A stretch of 48,695 nucleotides of DNA from Bacteroides sp. SM23_62_1. GTDB lineage: Bacteria > Bacteroidota > Bacteroidia > Bacteroidales > SM23-62. Both the position numbers and the translations under genes were made by a program. The notes beneath the pieces are model-generated. The model saw only the letters and a list, made by a program, of their open reading frames with translations, was not told where the DNA came from and searched no databases. The stretch covers positions 1-48,695 of the forward strand of contig LJUQ01000005.1 in the NCBI GenBank assembly GCA_001304505.1, in the 5' to 3' direction. This document shows positions 25,769 through 34,941 of this stretch, in pieces (position 1 is the first letter of the stretch; every line of letters begins with the position of its first letter).

Positions 25769-27166
25769 CTAGAGTACCAGAAGATTAAACCGGTTTAATT
25801 CCTGGCCGGAATGCAGAAGCACAACATATACACCCGGAATGAACGATTGAATATTCATAACAGGGTATTCTGTGGGGCGAAATACCGAGCTAAAGACTTT
25901 TTTCCCGAAAAGATCAATGACTTTTACTTCAATTTCTCTTCCGGGGGGACGATTAATATATACAAAGTCTTTTGCCGGATTTGGCCATACCATATAATCC
26001 GCGCTGGATAATCCAGGGCCACCGGTATTGACAGAATCAGGGGATACAAGTTCGGGGTACTGGTTTTGAAAAGCAGTAAGCCCGGGGCCACAGTCGGCGA
26101 GGCTGCCATTGCCATCCACTCCATTGGAGGTCCAGACAAGTAAACCTTTCCACCCCTGCTGGTAGGTCTTAATGAATGCTTCACTAATAGGAACAACAAG
26201 GACACTCTGATTGGAAACATTCTGGGTAAATACCCCTTTTGCGGGATTTTCTCCAACCATACATGGGCGATCATTTATACCATAATCATCCGGTGTTTTA
26301 TCAAGGGCAAAATTGCCAAACCATCTTACCACCCATCCATAATAATGGGGTGAATAAAAATCAAGGTAAGCATCAGGGGAATTAAACTGCGCCTGCAAAT
26401 TCTCATCGCTCCAAAAGTTCCCTTCACATCCGGAACAATCACTGTTCCATTTTACGGCTGCACTGCCAAGAGTAACCAGAACGGTACTGTTCTCGTGGAC
26501 AGCAGCGGCTACCCTCGCCACAAAATACTGTAATTTTTCCCATGGTATGTTGCCGCATTCAGCATTTTCGTGCATCCACTCAATTTCATTGCAGATATCT
26601 ATGCACCATAGATAAGGATTATCTTTATACCTGTTGATGAATGGAACTACATAGTTATCGACATAACTTATCACATTCATAGAATCTGCCAGCATATTAC
26701 GCCATCTCAAATATTTGGTGTATGTGTTTTTTGTATGATCGAAAGAGGTCAGTGTAGCCATAATGTAAATCTTATGCTCAGCTGCCAGGGCAAACATATC
26801 GTCCAGGTTATCCCAGTGAGCCTGAGTGGCACCATTTACTTTTCCATCGGTGCTGATATCGATCCCCACATCACCATTACAGCTTATCCATATCCGGCTG
26901 GCATTACCCCCGGCCTCTCTGATTTCCTGAAACTCAGCATTCCAGAAATGATGATCATAATTTCCCCCGAAATCATTCCAGTTATCCCATGGGGTATTCA
27001 CTCCATTCATGAATATTTCTTTTCCATATACCCTGAAAGTATTGCCATCAATGGTTATTCGCTGGGCGTAAATTCTGGTAACCATGAATAGGTTCGATAT
27101 GAACATAAACAGGATTATATATTTAACCAGTGTTTTTTGTTTGCTAAAGATCGTTTGCGTATTCAT
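25769..27166 (-). CDS. T9SS-secreted GH5-like endo-glycanase
   Basis: 465 residues with a long signal peptide ending RIYAQ (residue 35). Residues 36-370 form a GH5-like barrel (mannanase-like): GVNTPWDNWNDFG, ASRIWISCNGDVGI, acid/base Glu194 in CIDICNEIEW, nucleophile Glu306 in PCMVGENPAKG, SPHYYGW before it, and GLLVWTSNGVDG at the end. Residues about 385-465 are a type A T9SS sorting domain (VWPNPAKDFVYINRP, KVIDLFGKKVF, FIPGVYVVLLHSG, FNLLVL). Hence export by Sec then T9SS to the cell surface. Mannan or a related beta-glycan is a plausible substrate. The CotH/LTD T9SS gene lies 71 bp upstream (to the next stop), same strand. Confidence 0.88.
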   Translation of the reverse strand: MNTQTIFSKQKTLVKYIILFMFISNLFMVTRIYAQRITIDGNTFRVYGKEIFMNGVNTPWDNWNDFGGNYDHHFWNAEFQEIREAGGNASRIWISCNGDVGIDISTDGKVNGATQAHWDNLDDMFALAAEHKIYIMATLTSFDHTKNTYTKYLRWRNMLADSMNVISYVDNYVVPFINRYKDNPYLWCIDICNEIEWMHENAECGNIPWEKLQYFVARVAAAVHENSTVLVTLGSAAVKWNSDCSGCEGNFWSDENLQAQFNSPDAYLDFYSPHYYGWVVRWFGNFALDKTPDDYGINDRPCMVGENPAKGVFTQNVSNQSVLVVPISEAFIKTYQQGWKGLLVWTSNGVDGNGSLADCGPGLTAFQNQYPELVSPDSVNTGGPGLSSADYMVWPNPAKDFVYINRPPGREIEVKVIDLFGKKVFSSVFRPTEYPVMNIQSFIPGVYVVLLHSGQELNRFNLLVL

Positions 27167-27237
27167 TTTTTTTGATGAAAGTAATTAATTATGATGAGTT
27201 GTGCCATTAAAATAATTATATATAAATATGGTATATT

Positions 27238-30200
27238 TTATTTCCTGATCAACCGGGTTGATACCTGTTCCACTCCATTTCCAACATTCAGAATGTAAAA
27301 ACCCTGTGATACTTTTGAGAGGTCTATCGAACCTGAATATCTGGTGCCGGGTATCCAGAGCTCATCAGTTTTAATTATGCGGCCTGCCAGATCATACAGG
27401 GTGATTACAAAATCAGCTGAGGGTTTTTCAGTCAAATTGGTTATCTGAAGGTAAGCAACATCATCGGCCGGATTAGGATAAATTTCCACCCGGAATTCAG
27501 GTCCGGTGAAAATTGGAACAGATGTAGGCAGGTTCGGTGTTCCCGGTGTGTAGTGGGTCATCAGTACCCATCCTGAAGCCCCATCGGGATGGCGGCCGTA
27601 TGATAAATTGGTAATTTGTGGACCGAAAATAACGGTATCGATCCAGTGAAACACATTATTAAAAATTGCTGACAGGCCGATCTCTTCACCTTCTGCTCCA
27701 AGCTTAAAATCAAGATGCAGGGGTCCCTGAAGGGTATCCCTGTCTGCAAACAATACCAGGTATCCACCAGCCGGTATGGTAGTACTTTCCGGAAATCCAT
27801 CCGGGATCTGCCATTTAAATGGCTCACCCAGATTATCTGTAAAATAATACCCACTAATGTTTACATCATACTGCTCGAGGTTAAGCAATTCAATCCAATC
27901 AGCATCTTCACCATATTCATCTTCATATGCATCCTGGTTACTTGCCATAAACTCATTGATCAGGATATGAGGAAGTTCCTGAATCTTTGAAAACACCGGA
28001 TTTATGATCAGGCCTACCCTTGGATTGAGCAATAAATTGGCCTCCTTATAATGAACAGTTTCCTCAATAACTGAATAGCTGCCTATAAGTTCCATATCAA
28101 AACTGATATCTGAACTAGTTGGGCCGGATTGATGAATCTCAACAGCGATAATATTGGTACCGCTATGAAGGTTCAATGTATCGAGATAATATTCAAAATA
28201 GATATTTTCATCAGCACCACCTACAAATGTTAATGCCGTTGTTTCATAAACAATATCCCCTTCCGGCATATTCACCCTTAATACCTCTTTGCCATTAACG
28301 TAAATCACGGCCCCATCATCACGCATCAGCTGAATACGGTAATTTGTATATGCAGGAGCACTTTCAAGTTCGATTTCTTTCCTGAAATAATAGGTAATGT
28401 ATTTGTTTTCCGGATCAGGGCCCCAATCAAGGATAGTATTTTCTGTTCCATCCCCATACCCTAATTCTCCCGGGCCTTCTTTCCATCCTGAATCATCGAA
28501 ACCTGAAGTATACCATCCATCGCCGGGATAACTTCCTGTATCATTATATTTCCAGGATGAAAGTCCGTAAAGTAAAACCTCCTCAATCAGTTCGTATGGA
28601 GTGACCTCCCACCTGGTAAATTTATTCCCCGGAGACGGGAATGCATGCAGCTCGAGTGGATAACCGGATACATGCATGCCCTGGAATCCACCCGGGGGTA
28701 CAATATATTCATTCACCATAACTTTCCCGGAAGTATCAGGATAATCTACAGCAAAATCTATTTTGGGACCAAGTGAAAAATAATTAATCATGTTCTGCAA
28801 GACATAGTCTGGGCGTAACCGTGCAAAATCACGTAATTGCTCCACATTGGCCATCCATTGCTCCATCGTTGGAGGTTCGTGCCACCTGGCGACATGGTTT
28901 GGAAAAACGTCCGAGATCATTCCATATATTGAATCGATAACATGTATAACCCTGGCGGGTTGAAAAGTCGTATTCAGGTGCATCATATATCGGCGGATAA
29001 ATTGATCACGAAATCCATCATTTTCAAGCAATCTCCGGAAAAGCAGTGTAGACCATCTGGGATTCGGCCAGTCTTCCATATCATCGGCTGTGGCCCAGGT
29101 GAACATATCAAGAGCAGGATTATACTCATAAATCCCCATGCTGTAATCGAGGTCATATATTATCCATCGCCATTTTCCATCAGTGGGTCGGTGACGCCAG
29201 TATTTTAAGTTATTACCAGGCCAGTCACGGTTGGCAAAATACATCTGGGTGATAAGGTAATTCATATACTCATCAACATCAATATTATCGGCAACATAGT
29301 TATAATTAACCTGGGATGAAAGGCTATTAGTCTGAAGGAAATACTCAAGGAATCTATAATCTTCATCAGTACCACTGAAAACTTCACCATAGTTTTTGAT
29401 AAAGTCGACTTCATCAGCCGGGAGATCATAATTTGATACGATATAATGTTCATTGATTTTTTCACGCAGGTTATGGATCCCCCAGTATTCGCCGTTCAGG
29501 AAGACCTGGACCGGTTCATAAGCCTGTACATCGATATCCATCTGGCCTTTAACCACAGCCTGCATAATTGGATCGCGCATCATTGTATATTGAAAATCAT
29601 TTCCGGAGTTCCGGAACACCAGGTCTTTGAACCAGTCTATATCCTTTTCCCTGAAAAAAGGATACCTGATCTCATTTGCACCATACTCATTCCGTGCAAA
29701 AAATGCCAGTGATTTCATCGGTGCCAGGCGACTGCACCCGCCAAAAATCTTTGTTCCCCCATCAATATGTAATATTCGTGGTCCGTTTTTACCTAAATAT
29801 TCAAGGCTTAAAGGGCGTTCCCAGTCCTGGTTCCAGTTTCTGGGTTCCTCACTGCAAAAACCCTCTATACCATTCGTGCCTTCAACATATATCCCCTGCA
29901 TGTCATCCCAGAGGTTAACCGGATCGGTAACCAGTGAAAAAACCGGTAATGTGAAAGTGTCACCGACAAGGTAGGTAGCAGTCTCAATCCATCCGGGAAG
30001 ATATCCGTCAGACCATATCCTTGTCCGGATAACAGTATTTTTAATGATGTGTAATGTGTCAGGAAAAATATCCGAATTTTCAGCCGGTTCTGAACCATCG
30101 AGGGTATAATGGATAACAGCACTGGTATCATACCATGAAAGTTTAACCGTCAGGGGACCCGGATAGATCCCCGGTGGGGGATCATAAATAATGCCTGCTG

Positions 30201-30705
30201 CAAGCCTGTAAGCAGAGGACAGATCATTGACAGTACGGGGAGTGGGGTTGGAAAAATAGAAATTTCCTGAGGAATCGGTTCTTCCAAAAGAGACATTTTC
30301 AAACTGCCTCTTAAAAGGTATTGAATCAAGCAAAACACCATTCAGGTTGGACAGGTAAACCGTCTCACCGGCAACATCCAGTTTAAAGTTAGCATGAAAT
30401 CCGGTTTGTATTTCTCCTGCATTATCAGCCCAGATAAGAAGAAAATCTCCGGGACCGATTATCGTCCCGGAGGGGAATTGCCAATTCTGGAGATCTTCCG
30501 GATCATCACTCAGTGAGCAGAATGAAAGATCAAAGGGGTCTTCACCGGTGTTATGAATTTCAATCCAGTCAGTACAGACACCCAGGTCAGGATTAACTAT
30601 GCCGGAAGTATTGTATGCCATGATCTCATTGATAAAAACCTGTGCTTTTGTGGTAAAAGCAGATAGAAGGATGATATTGAGATACAGGAGAATTTTTCTC
30701 AGCAT
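27238..30705 (-). CDS. Very large CotH-kinase/lamin-tail-domain T9SS surface protein
   Basis: 1155 residues from the ATG at 30705 (MLRKILLYLNIILLSAFTTK, AQ cleavage); an ATG at 30738 would add 11 residues. Order of domains: lamin-tail domain at about 20-135 (VFINEIMAYNTSG, DWIEIHNTGEDPFDLS); chitobiase-type C-terminal domain at about 185-245 (IHYTLDGSEP); CotH domain at about 255-680 (GGTKIFGGCSRLAPMKSLAF, EYWGIHNLREKINEHY, WRWIIYDLDYSMGIYEYN); a beta region with GYGDGTENTILDWG; a second lamin-tail domain at about 940-1060 (ILINEFMASNQDAYEDE, DWIELLNLEQYDVNISGYYF); T9SS sorting domain in the last 85 residues (VEIYPNPADDVAYLQITN, SQGFYILNVGNG). CotH is an atypical protein kinase in spores; its role in Bacteroidota is not established. 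Confidence 0.9.
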   Translation of the reverse strand: MLRKILLYLNIILLSAFTTKAQVFINEIMAYNTSGIVNPDLGVCTDWIEIHNTGEDPFDLSFCSLSDDPEDLQNWQFPSGTIIGPGDFLLIWADNAGEIQTGFHANFKLDVAGETVYLSNLNGVLLDSIPFKRQFENVSFGRTDSSGNFYFSNPTPRTVNDLSSAYRLAAGIIYDPPPGIYPGPLTVKLSWYDTSAVIHYTLDGSEPAENSDIFPDTLHIIKNTVIRTRIWSDGYLPGWIETATYLVGDTFTLPVFSLVTDPVNLWDDMQGIYVEGTNGIEGFCSEEPRNWNQDWERPLSLEYLGKNGPRILHIDGGTKIFGGCSRLAPMKSLAFFARNEYGANEIRYPFFREKDIDWFKDLVFRNSGNDFQYTMMRDPIMQAVVKGQMDIDVQAYEPVQVFLNGEYWGIHNLREKINEHYIVSNYDLPADEVDFIKNYGEVFSGTDEDYRFLEYFLQTNSLSSQVNYNYVADNIDVDEYMNYLITQMYFANRDWPGNNLKYWRHRPTDGKWRWIIYDLDYSMGIYEYNPALDMFTWATADDMEDWPNPRWSTLLFRRLLENDGFRDQFIRRYMMHLNTTFQPARVIHVIDSIYGMISDVFPNHVARWHEPPTMEQWMANVEQLRDFARLRPDYVLQNMINYFSLGPKIDFAVDYPDTSGKVMVNEYIVPPGGFQGMHVSGYPLELHAFPSPGNKFTRWEVTPYELIEEVLLYGLSSWKYNDTGSYPGDGWYTSGFDDSGWKEGPGELGYGDGTENTILDWGPDPENKYITYYFRKEIELESAPAYTNYRIQLMRDDGAVIYVNGKEVLRVNMPEGDIVYETTALTFVGGADENIYFEYYLDTLNLHSGTNIIAVEIHQSGPTSSDISFDMELIGSYSVIEETVHYKEANLLLNPRVGLIINPVFSKIQELPHILINEFMASNQDAYEDEYGEDADWIELLNLEQYDVNISGYYFTDNLGEPFKWQIPDGFPESTTIPAGGYLVLFADRDTLQGPLHLDFKLGAEGEEIGLSAIFNNVFHWIDTVIFGPQITNLSYGRHPDGASGWVLMTHYTPGTPNLPTSVPIFTGPEFRVEIYPNPADDVAYLQITNLTEKPSADFVITLYDLAGRIIKTDELWIPGTRYSGSIDLSKVSQGFYILNVGNGVEQVSTRLIRK

Positions 30706-30738
30706 CTGCGGGATATAGCAAGTGGGACTCAAAATCAT

Positions 30739-31156
30739 TATTGTAAATTTAATAATCTTATTTTCTTTTATGCATTATCCAAACGAGTGAACTTCCTGTA
30801 TTAGCACCATATAATAATGCTCCAGGAATAAATGTGATGATTACAACGGTATCATACTTATGACCGATTGGGGTAATCAAAACATTCATTCCCCACGCCA
30901 AAGTGTTTGCCAAAACCGGTATTTCTCATGCCTGGTATTTAAGCTCATTATATTTTGTTTTTCACAACCTATGGTGTTTATATTTAATGATGCATGTTAT
31001 TGAATGTTAGATTTTTATATCAGTTTGCCCTTACGGCGCGGGCCAATATATATTTTATTATTATCATTTTTAGTAGCACAACACATTAATCAAATTTTAA
31101 TGGAAGAAAATCCCAATCATTCTTGCACGATGTATTACTTTGTTATTTTTATTGTT
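30739..31156. other. Gene-free gap, nothing recognised
   Basis: About 420 AT-rich bases between two minus-strand genes. No open frame of coding character and none of the repeat families found elsewhere. Presumably holds the promoter of the CotH gene and the terminator of the peptidase gene. Confidence 0.5.
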
Positions 31157-32515
31157 CTACCGACGTGAAGGACGGGGGAATACTGGCAGGCTCTCATGTC
31201 CATCCCGGTCGACTGATTGAACCGCAAAAAAATAATTGTCTTTAGAGTAAGGGAGTGTCACCTGTGTTTCTTTCACAAATATTTTCTTTTCCCATAAGGG
31301 TTTATACGTTTCCCGCATGAGGACATAATATCCGTCAGGTTCTTTGCCCTTTTCAGGTTTGTTCCAGGTAAGGGTGGTCGTGTTACTCAGGCCTGAAATA
31401 TCAATCCTTACATTTCCGGGCTGGTCGGGAGCCAATGCCAGGTTTGCCAGGGTAGCAAGATTAATACCGCCATTTTTCCTCACATATTCAAAATCAACCC
31501 CCCCGGCCATATCACCGATCATGATCCCATTCTCTTCACGGGGTGTCTTATGGGTGCGGTCATAATTTTCGTTGAATTCAGTGATTCTCACGGCAGTGAA
31601 TCCTTCGCGGCAGAATGGTGTATGGTCTCCACCCCTTCCAAAGCGGTCATTGCGGAAGATAAGGGTTACGGATAACTGGTCTACATACCTTTCACCAACC
31701 TCTTTAATGTACCTGGCGAGCTGCCTTGCCTGACCATCATTTTCGCCTGAAGTGAATGACCTCATTCTTGCCATATCTTCAGTCTCATAGGCAGGGATAC
31801 CTTCACTGAATACCCTCACTTTCATGTTATCGTTTAACATTGTTTCACTTGAGCTACTGTTGCCAATCATATCATTATTCAACATTGCCACAATGTTCCA
31901 GTTTTCCCGGCGGGCCAAGCCGGCCATATAACTCGATCCATACAACCCATGCTCCTCGCCGGTAAAAACTAAGAATTTTATCGTAACAGGGAACTCATAT
32001 CCGGACATAATCCTGACCAGCTCAAGGATTACTGCAACACCCGATCCATCATCATTAGCACCCGGAGCAAAAGAGGTATAATCGGTGTTTTCCTCCACAC
32101 GTGAATCAAGATGGGCACTGATTATCAGGATCCTGTCATCATCGTTGCCTGTACCCTTTAATGTTGCCACAACATTTTTAAGTTCAATTTCAGATGGTAT
32201 TCTCTGATTTTCACCACCTGCTTTATAATCAATGAATTCGACTGATAATCTTCCACCAGATGCCGGGATATATTGTTCCATCTCAGCTTTTACCCAGTTC
32301 CATGCTGCACCGATCCCCTTCACAGGATCATCCTGGGGACTCATATTATGTCGGGTATGAAAGCTTACAAGTTTAAGAATATACTTTTCAATGTTTTCTG
32401 CCGAGATTTCATCAACCATTTGTTTAATTTCATGATCCCTGTTCATGATAACCTGGCCCTGCATGATTCCCATAAATCCCAGTAATGTTATCAGAAAAAA
32501 ATAATGTTTTATCAT
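31157..32515 (-). CDS. Secreted M28-family zinc aminopeptidase
   Basis: 452 residues. The signal peptide ends near IMQGQ. Co-catalytic zinc ligands and catalytic Glu are visible in order: His in IISAHLDSR, Asp in GANDDGSGVA, Glu-Glu in FTGEEHGLYGS, Asp in MLNNDMIGNS and His in YDRTHKTPRE. The C-terminal 85 residues fit an Fn3-like module (TTTLTWNKPEKGKEPDGYYV, VQSVDRDGHES). There is no T9SS tail, so it is probably periplasmic or released by another route. Likely removes N-terminal residues from peptides for nutrition. No operon partner is obvious. Confidence 0.9.
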   Translation of the reverse strand: MIKHYFFLITLLGFMGIMQGQVIMNRDHEIKQMVDEISAENIEKYILKLVSFHTRHNMSPQDDPVKGIGAAWNWVKAEMEQYIPASGGRLSVEFIDYKAGGENQRIPSEIELKNVVATLKGTGNDDDRILIISAHLDSRVEENTDYTSFAPGANDDGSGVAVILELVRIMSGYEFPVTIKFLVFTGEEHGLYGSSYMAGLARRENWNIVAMLNNDMIGNSSSSETMLNDNMKVRVFSEGIPAYETEDMARMRSFTSGENDGQARQLARYIKEVGERYVDQLSVTLIFRNDRFGRGGDHTPFCREGFTAVRITEFNENYDRTHKTPREENGIMIGDMAGGVDFEYVRKNGGINLATLANLALAPDQPGNVRIDISGLSNTTTLTWNKPEKGKEPDGYYVLMRETYKPLWEKKIFVKETQVTLPYSKDNYFFAVQSVDRDGHESLPVFPRPSRR

Positions 32516-32620
32516 CTGACCAATTGTTTATATGTTGGGTGATAAATTCAAAGATATTGAAATTTAATAATACAAATTTTTCTAACAGGAAGAGATGTTC
32601 GGGCTAAAGGTATGAAACAG

Positions 32621-32996
32621 AAATGAATGTCCCGGCTGGAAGGCCTTGAATCGTGAGTCGTGAATCGTAAATCGTGAGTGAGGAATTGCGGAATAGCCGG
32701 GTTGTGCATCTACCAGCTATGATGTGAATATCGCTGCTGGAAAATTGTTCTTCATTTCTGCCGACGATGCAAAGAATGTCCCGGCAGGAAAATTGTTCTT
32801 CATTTCTGCCTGCGATGCAAAGAATGTCCCGGCTGGAAAATTGTTCTTCATTTTTGCCGGCGATGCAAAGAATGTCCCGGCAGGAAAATTGTTCTTCATT
32901 TCTGCCGACGATGCAAAGAATGTCCCGGCAGGAAAGTTGTTCTTCATTTCTGCCGGCGATGCAAAGAATGTCCCGGCTGGAAAGCCGGGCTCTACA
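32621..32996. repeat. Tandem array of 48-bp units (left half of a head-to-head array)
   Basis: Five units with exactly 48-bp period (AAAGAATGTCCCGG at 32771, 32819, 32867, 32915 and 32963). Each unit has the module GAATGTCCCGGC(T/A)GGAA plus TTGTTCTTCATTTCTGCC and CGATGCAAA. A lone module lies at 32625-32641, followed by a CGTGAATCGTAAATCGTGAG microrepeat. Because 48 is divisible by three, long open frames with 16-residue repeats (such as KLFFISADDAKNVPAG) appear in several frames; none is considered a gene. Confidence 0.85.
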
Positions 32997-33018
32997 TGTC
33001 GTATCCAGCTTAATAAAA

Positions 33019-33081
33019 GGTTCGACTAAAAGTCGAACCACCATTAAAATAATGGATGTTGGTTGACCGACTTTCAGTCGG
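33019..33081. repeat. Two short perfect hairpins at the centre of the head-to-head array
   Basis: GGTTCGACT-AAA-AGTCGAACC (33019-33039) and CCGACT-TTC-AGTCGG (33067-33081). They sit between the left 48-bp array and the right 42-bp array, near the symmetry centre. Confidence 0.75.
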
Positions 33082-33105
33082 CCAATATTCTCATAATCGG
33101 CTGGT

Positions 33106-33290
33106 TGTAGAGCCTGACTTTCCAGCCGGGACATTCAATCCATCGTTGAAGCAGAGTCATTTTCCAGCCGGGACATTCAATCCATCGTTGAAGCAGAGTC
33201 ATTTTCCAGCCGGGACATTCAATCTATTGTTGAAGTGGAGTCATATGCCCGCCATGAACTCAACCCATCGTTGATGTTAAGTTCTGCTCC
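33106..33290. repeat. Tandem array of 42-bp units in inverted orientation (right half)
   Basis: Three units with a 42-bp period start at 33119, 33161 and 33203 (TTTCCAGCCGGGACATTCAA then TCCATCGTTGAAGCAGAGTCAT), followed by a decayed fourth. The reverse complement of the unit shares GAATGTCCCGGCTGGAAA and ACGATG with the left array. The 30-bp junction 33106-33135 is the inverse of 32967-32996 with two mismatches. Confidence 0.85.
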
Positions 33291-33375
33291 GGCCGAAACT
33301 CAACAACCATAAAATTCTTATTTTTGATATGGGCATTCAAAATTATGAATAGACATTTGGATGTAAGCATATCCG

Positions 33376-34653
33376 ATGAACAGAAGGATTAAAAAGATCA
33401 ATTATAACTACCGGCATGATTTCAATCTGGTTTTTTCTGCCTTTCGGGGAAGATTCCTTGATAAATATTATCACGAAAGTGAAAAAGCGGAATGGTTATT
33501 CAAAAGGGACCTGAGAAGGCTATCGGCAAATTTTTCCATACTTTTCTTTTTTCAATATTCTCTGTTCAGCAAGTACTGGTTCCATAAGAAAATATACCAG
33601 TCAATTATTCTTTCCGGTGAAGATGACAATTTTGAGAAGCTGGTACAGAAGGCTTCCCTTGATGGTGCCCTGCTATATCTTCCCAATCACCAGGCACATA
33701 TAGATTCACTCATCATATCGTGGATTGCAAATTTCCTTCGTGTTCCACAGCCTTTATTTTATGCATGGAACACGCTTGCACGGAGGCGATCAGCCTACCT
33801 GATGCCGCTGGTGAATGCCTGTCTGCTCGACAGGCAGGTGATGGATGAAAGATTTAAATGTGCCGATCCATTCAGGAATACCCGGCAGTACCGGTATGGG
33901 TATACAATCCTGATCGAGGAATATCTCAGGCATATGCTCACCAGGGGAGTGGATACCCTTATTTACCCGGAGGGAGGCCGTAGCTATAATGGTATTATCG
34001 GTGAAGCCAGGATTAGAAGGATTTTTAAAGACACCTTAAAAGTACAGGAAGGCCTTGGTAATCAGAAGATTATATCAATTATCCCGATTTCAATTACGTA
34101 TACGCTGGTACCTGAGGCAGACAAACTTATTGCGTCATTTCATAGCGGTCAGGTCATTCCCCCTTCGAGTCTTTTTCATGACCTGACTGATGCAGATAAT
34201 CTCTACAGATCATTCAGGCCAACATATCAGACCAGGACAAATTACTCCCTGGTAAAGGATTTTGTTCAAAAACGTATACCGATTTACTGTGTACTCGGGA
34301 ACCCTATATCTCTTCTGAACAAAGAAGTAACTCTGGATAACAGTTTTAATATAGTTAAGAGGAACCTGAAGATTCTCCCACATCATTTTTTCGCCAGGCT
34401 CCTGTTGAACGATCCTTCCGGGATGGTAAAAAAAGTGAGGACAGGTGGTATTAATGCATTACTGGAACCCGCAAAAATATTTCGCAACTCCCTGCAAAAG
34501 TTTAATTTAGATGAGGCTTATTATGATGATGGCGGATTGGTTGATATTCTTTCTATCGGATTGGAATTCTTCAGGTATGGAGGCCATATTACCGGGGAGG
34601 CAGTAATTCGGGATGGAGGTGTACTGGAATATTACGCGAATAAGATAAATTAG
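33376..34653 (+). CDS. PlsB-like glycerol-3-phosphate/DHAP acyltransferase
   Basis: 425 residues. Acyltransferase block I HX4D at His105-Asp110 (LPNHQAHIDSL), block III PEGGRS at 198-203 (LIYPEGGRSYNG), and a proline-containing block IV near IISIIPISITYTLVPEADKL. Block order and length agree with the PlsB/LPLAT superfamily; GPAT (PlsB-type) or a related lysophospholipid acyltransferase are both possible. No strong membrane helix, so peripheral association with the inner membrane is expected. Role: first steps of phospholipid or other acyl-lipid synthesis. The gene stands alone after the repeat array. Confidence 0.85.
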   Translation: MNRRIKKINYNYRHDFNLVFSAFRGRFLDKYYHESEKAEWLFKRDLRRLSANFSILFFFQYSLFSKYWFHKKIYQSIILSGEDDNFEKLVQKASLDGALLYLPNHQAHIDSLIISWIANFLRVPQPLFYAWNTLARRRSAYLMPLVNACLLDRQVMDERFKCADPFRNTRQYRYGYTILIEEYLRHMLTRGVDTLIYPEGGRSYNGIIGEARIRRIFKDTLKVQEGLGNQKIISIIPISITYTLVPEADKLIASFHSGQVIPPSSLFHDLTDADNLYRSFRPTYQTRTNYSLVKDFVQKRIPIYCVLGNPISLLNKEVTLDNSFNIVKRNLKILPHHFFARLLLNDPSGMVKKVRTGGINALLEPAKIFRNSLQKFNLDEAYYDDGGLVDILSIGLEFFRYGGHITGEAVIRDGGVLEYYANKIN

Positions 34654-34703
34654 TTCCTGGTTCATTGTTCCTGGTTCCTGGTGGATGGGGTAAGTGTGTG
34701 AGA

Positions 34704-34859
34704 GGGGACTGTCTCAAAAGTTAAATTAACCACAGAGTACACAGAGTTTTAACAGCGTCCGCAGAGAAATAACCTTCTTATCATCAAACCTCTGTGAACT
34801 CTGTTCAACCTCTGTTTCCTATATGGTTAAATGCTTTATTTGACATTTGAGACAACCCC
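34704..34859. mobile_element. MITE-like element with GGGGACTGTCTCAAA ends
   Basis: Left end GGGGACTGTCTCAAAAGTT (34704) and right end ATTTGAGACAACCCC (to 34859), with outward GGTTAA/TTAACC echoes inside. The interior is an ACCACAGAG...CTCTGT hairpin like those at 37912 and 40711. Ends resemble those of IS1182-type elements from memory, but no transposase is present. About the same size as the elements at 6661 and 21839, but with different ends and core. Confidence 0.65.
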
Positions 34860-34941
34860 ATAGGAATAAAATAAATCATAATACATACTATTAAGAGTAA
34901 AATAAAAAGAGATCTTTCTTATTCCTACATTTATATTAATA

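Noticed and set aside
32604-33134. Several open frames encoding 16-residue repeats on both strands
   Set aside because: The 48-bp repeat period is a multiple of three, so any stop-free unit opens long frames in several phases at once. No start context, no signal and no bias to one frame.
32738-33245. Possible CRISPR array
   Set aside because: Units repeat as wholes with no variable spacers; the shared module is not separated by unique sequence, and no cas genes are present.
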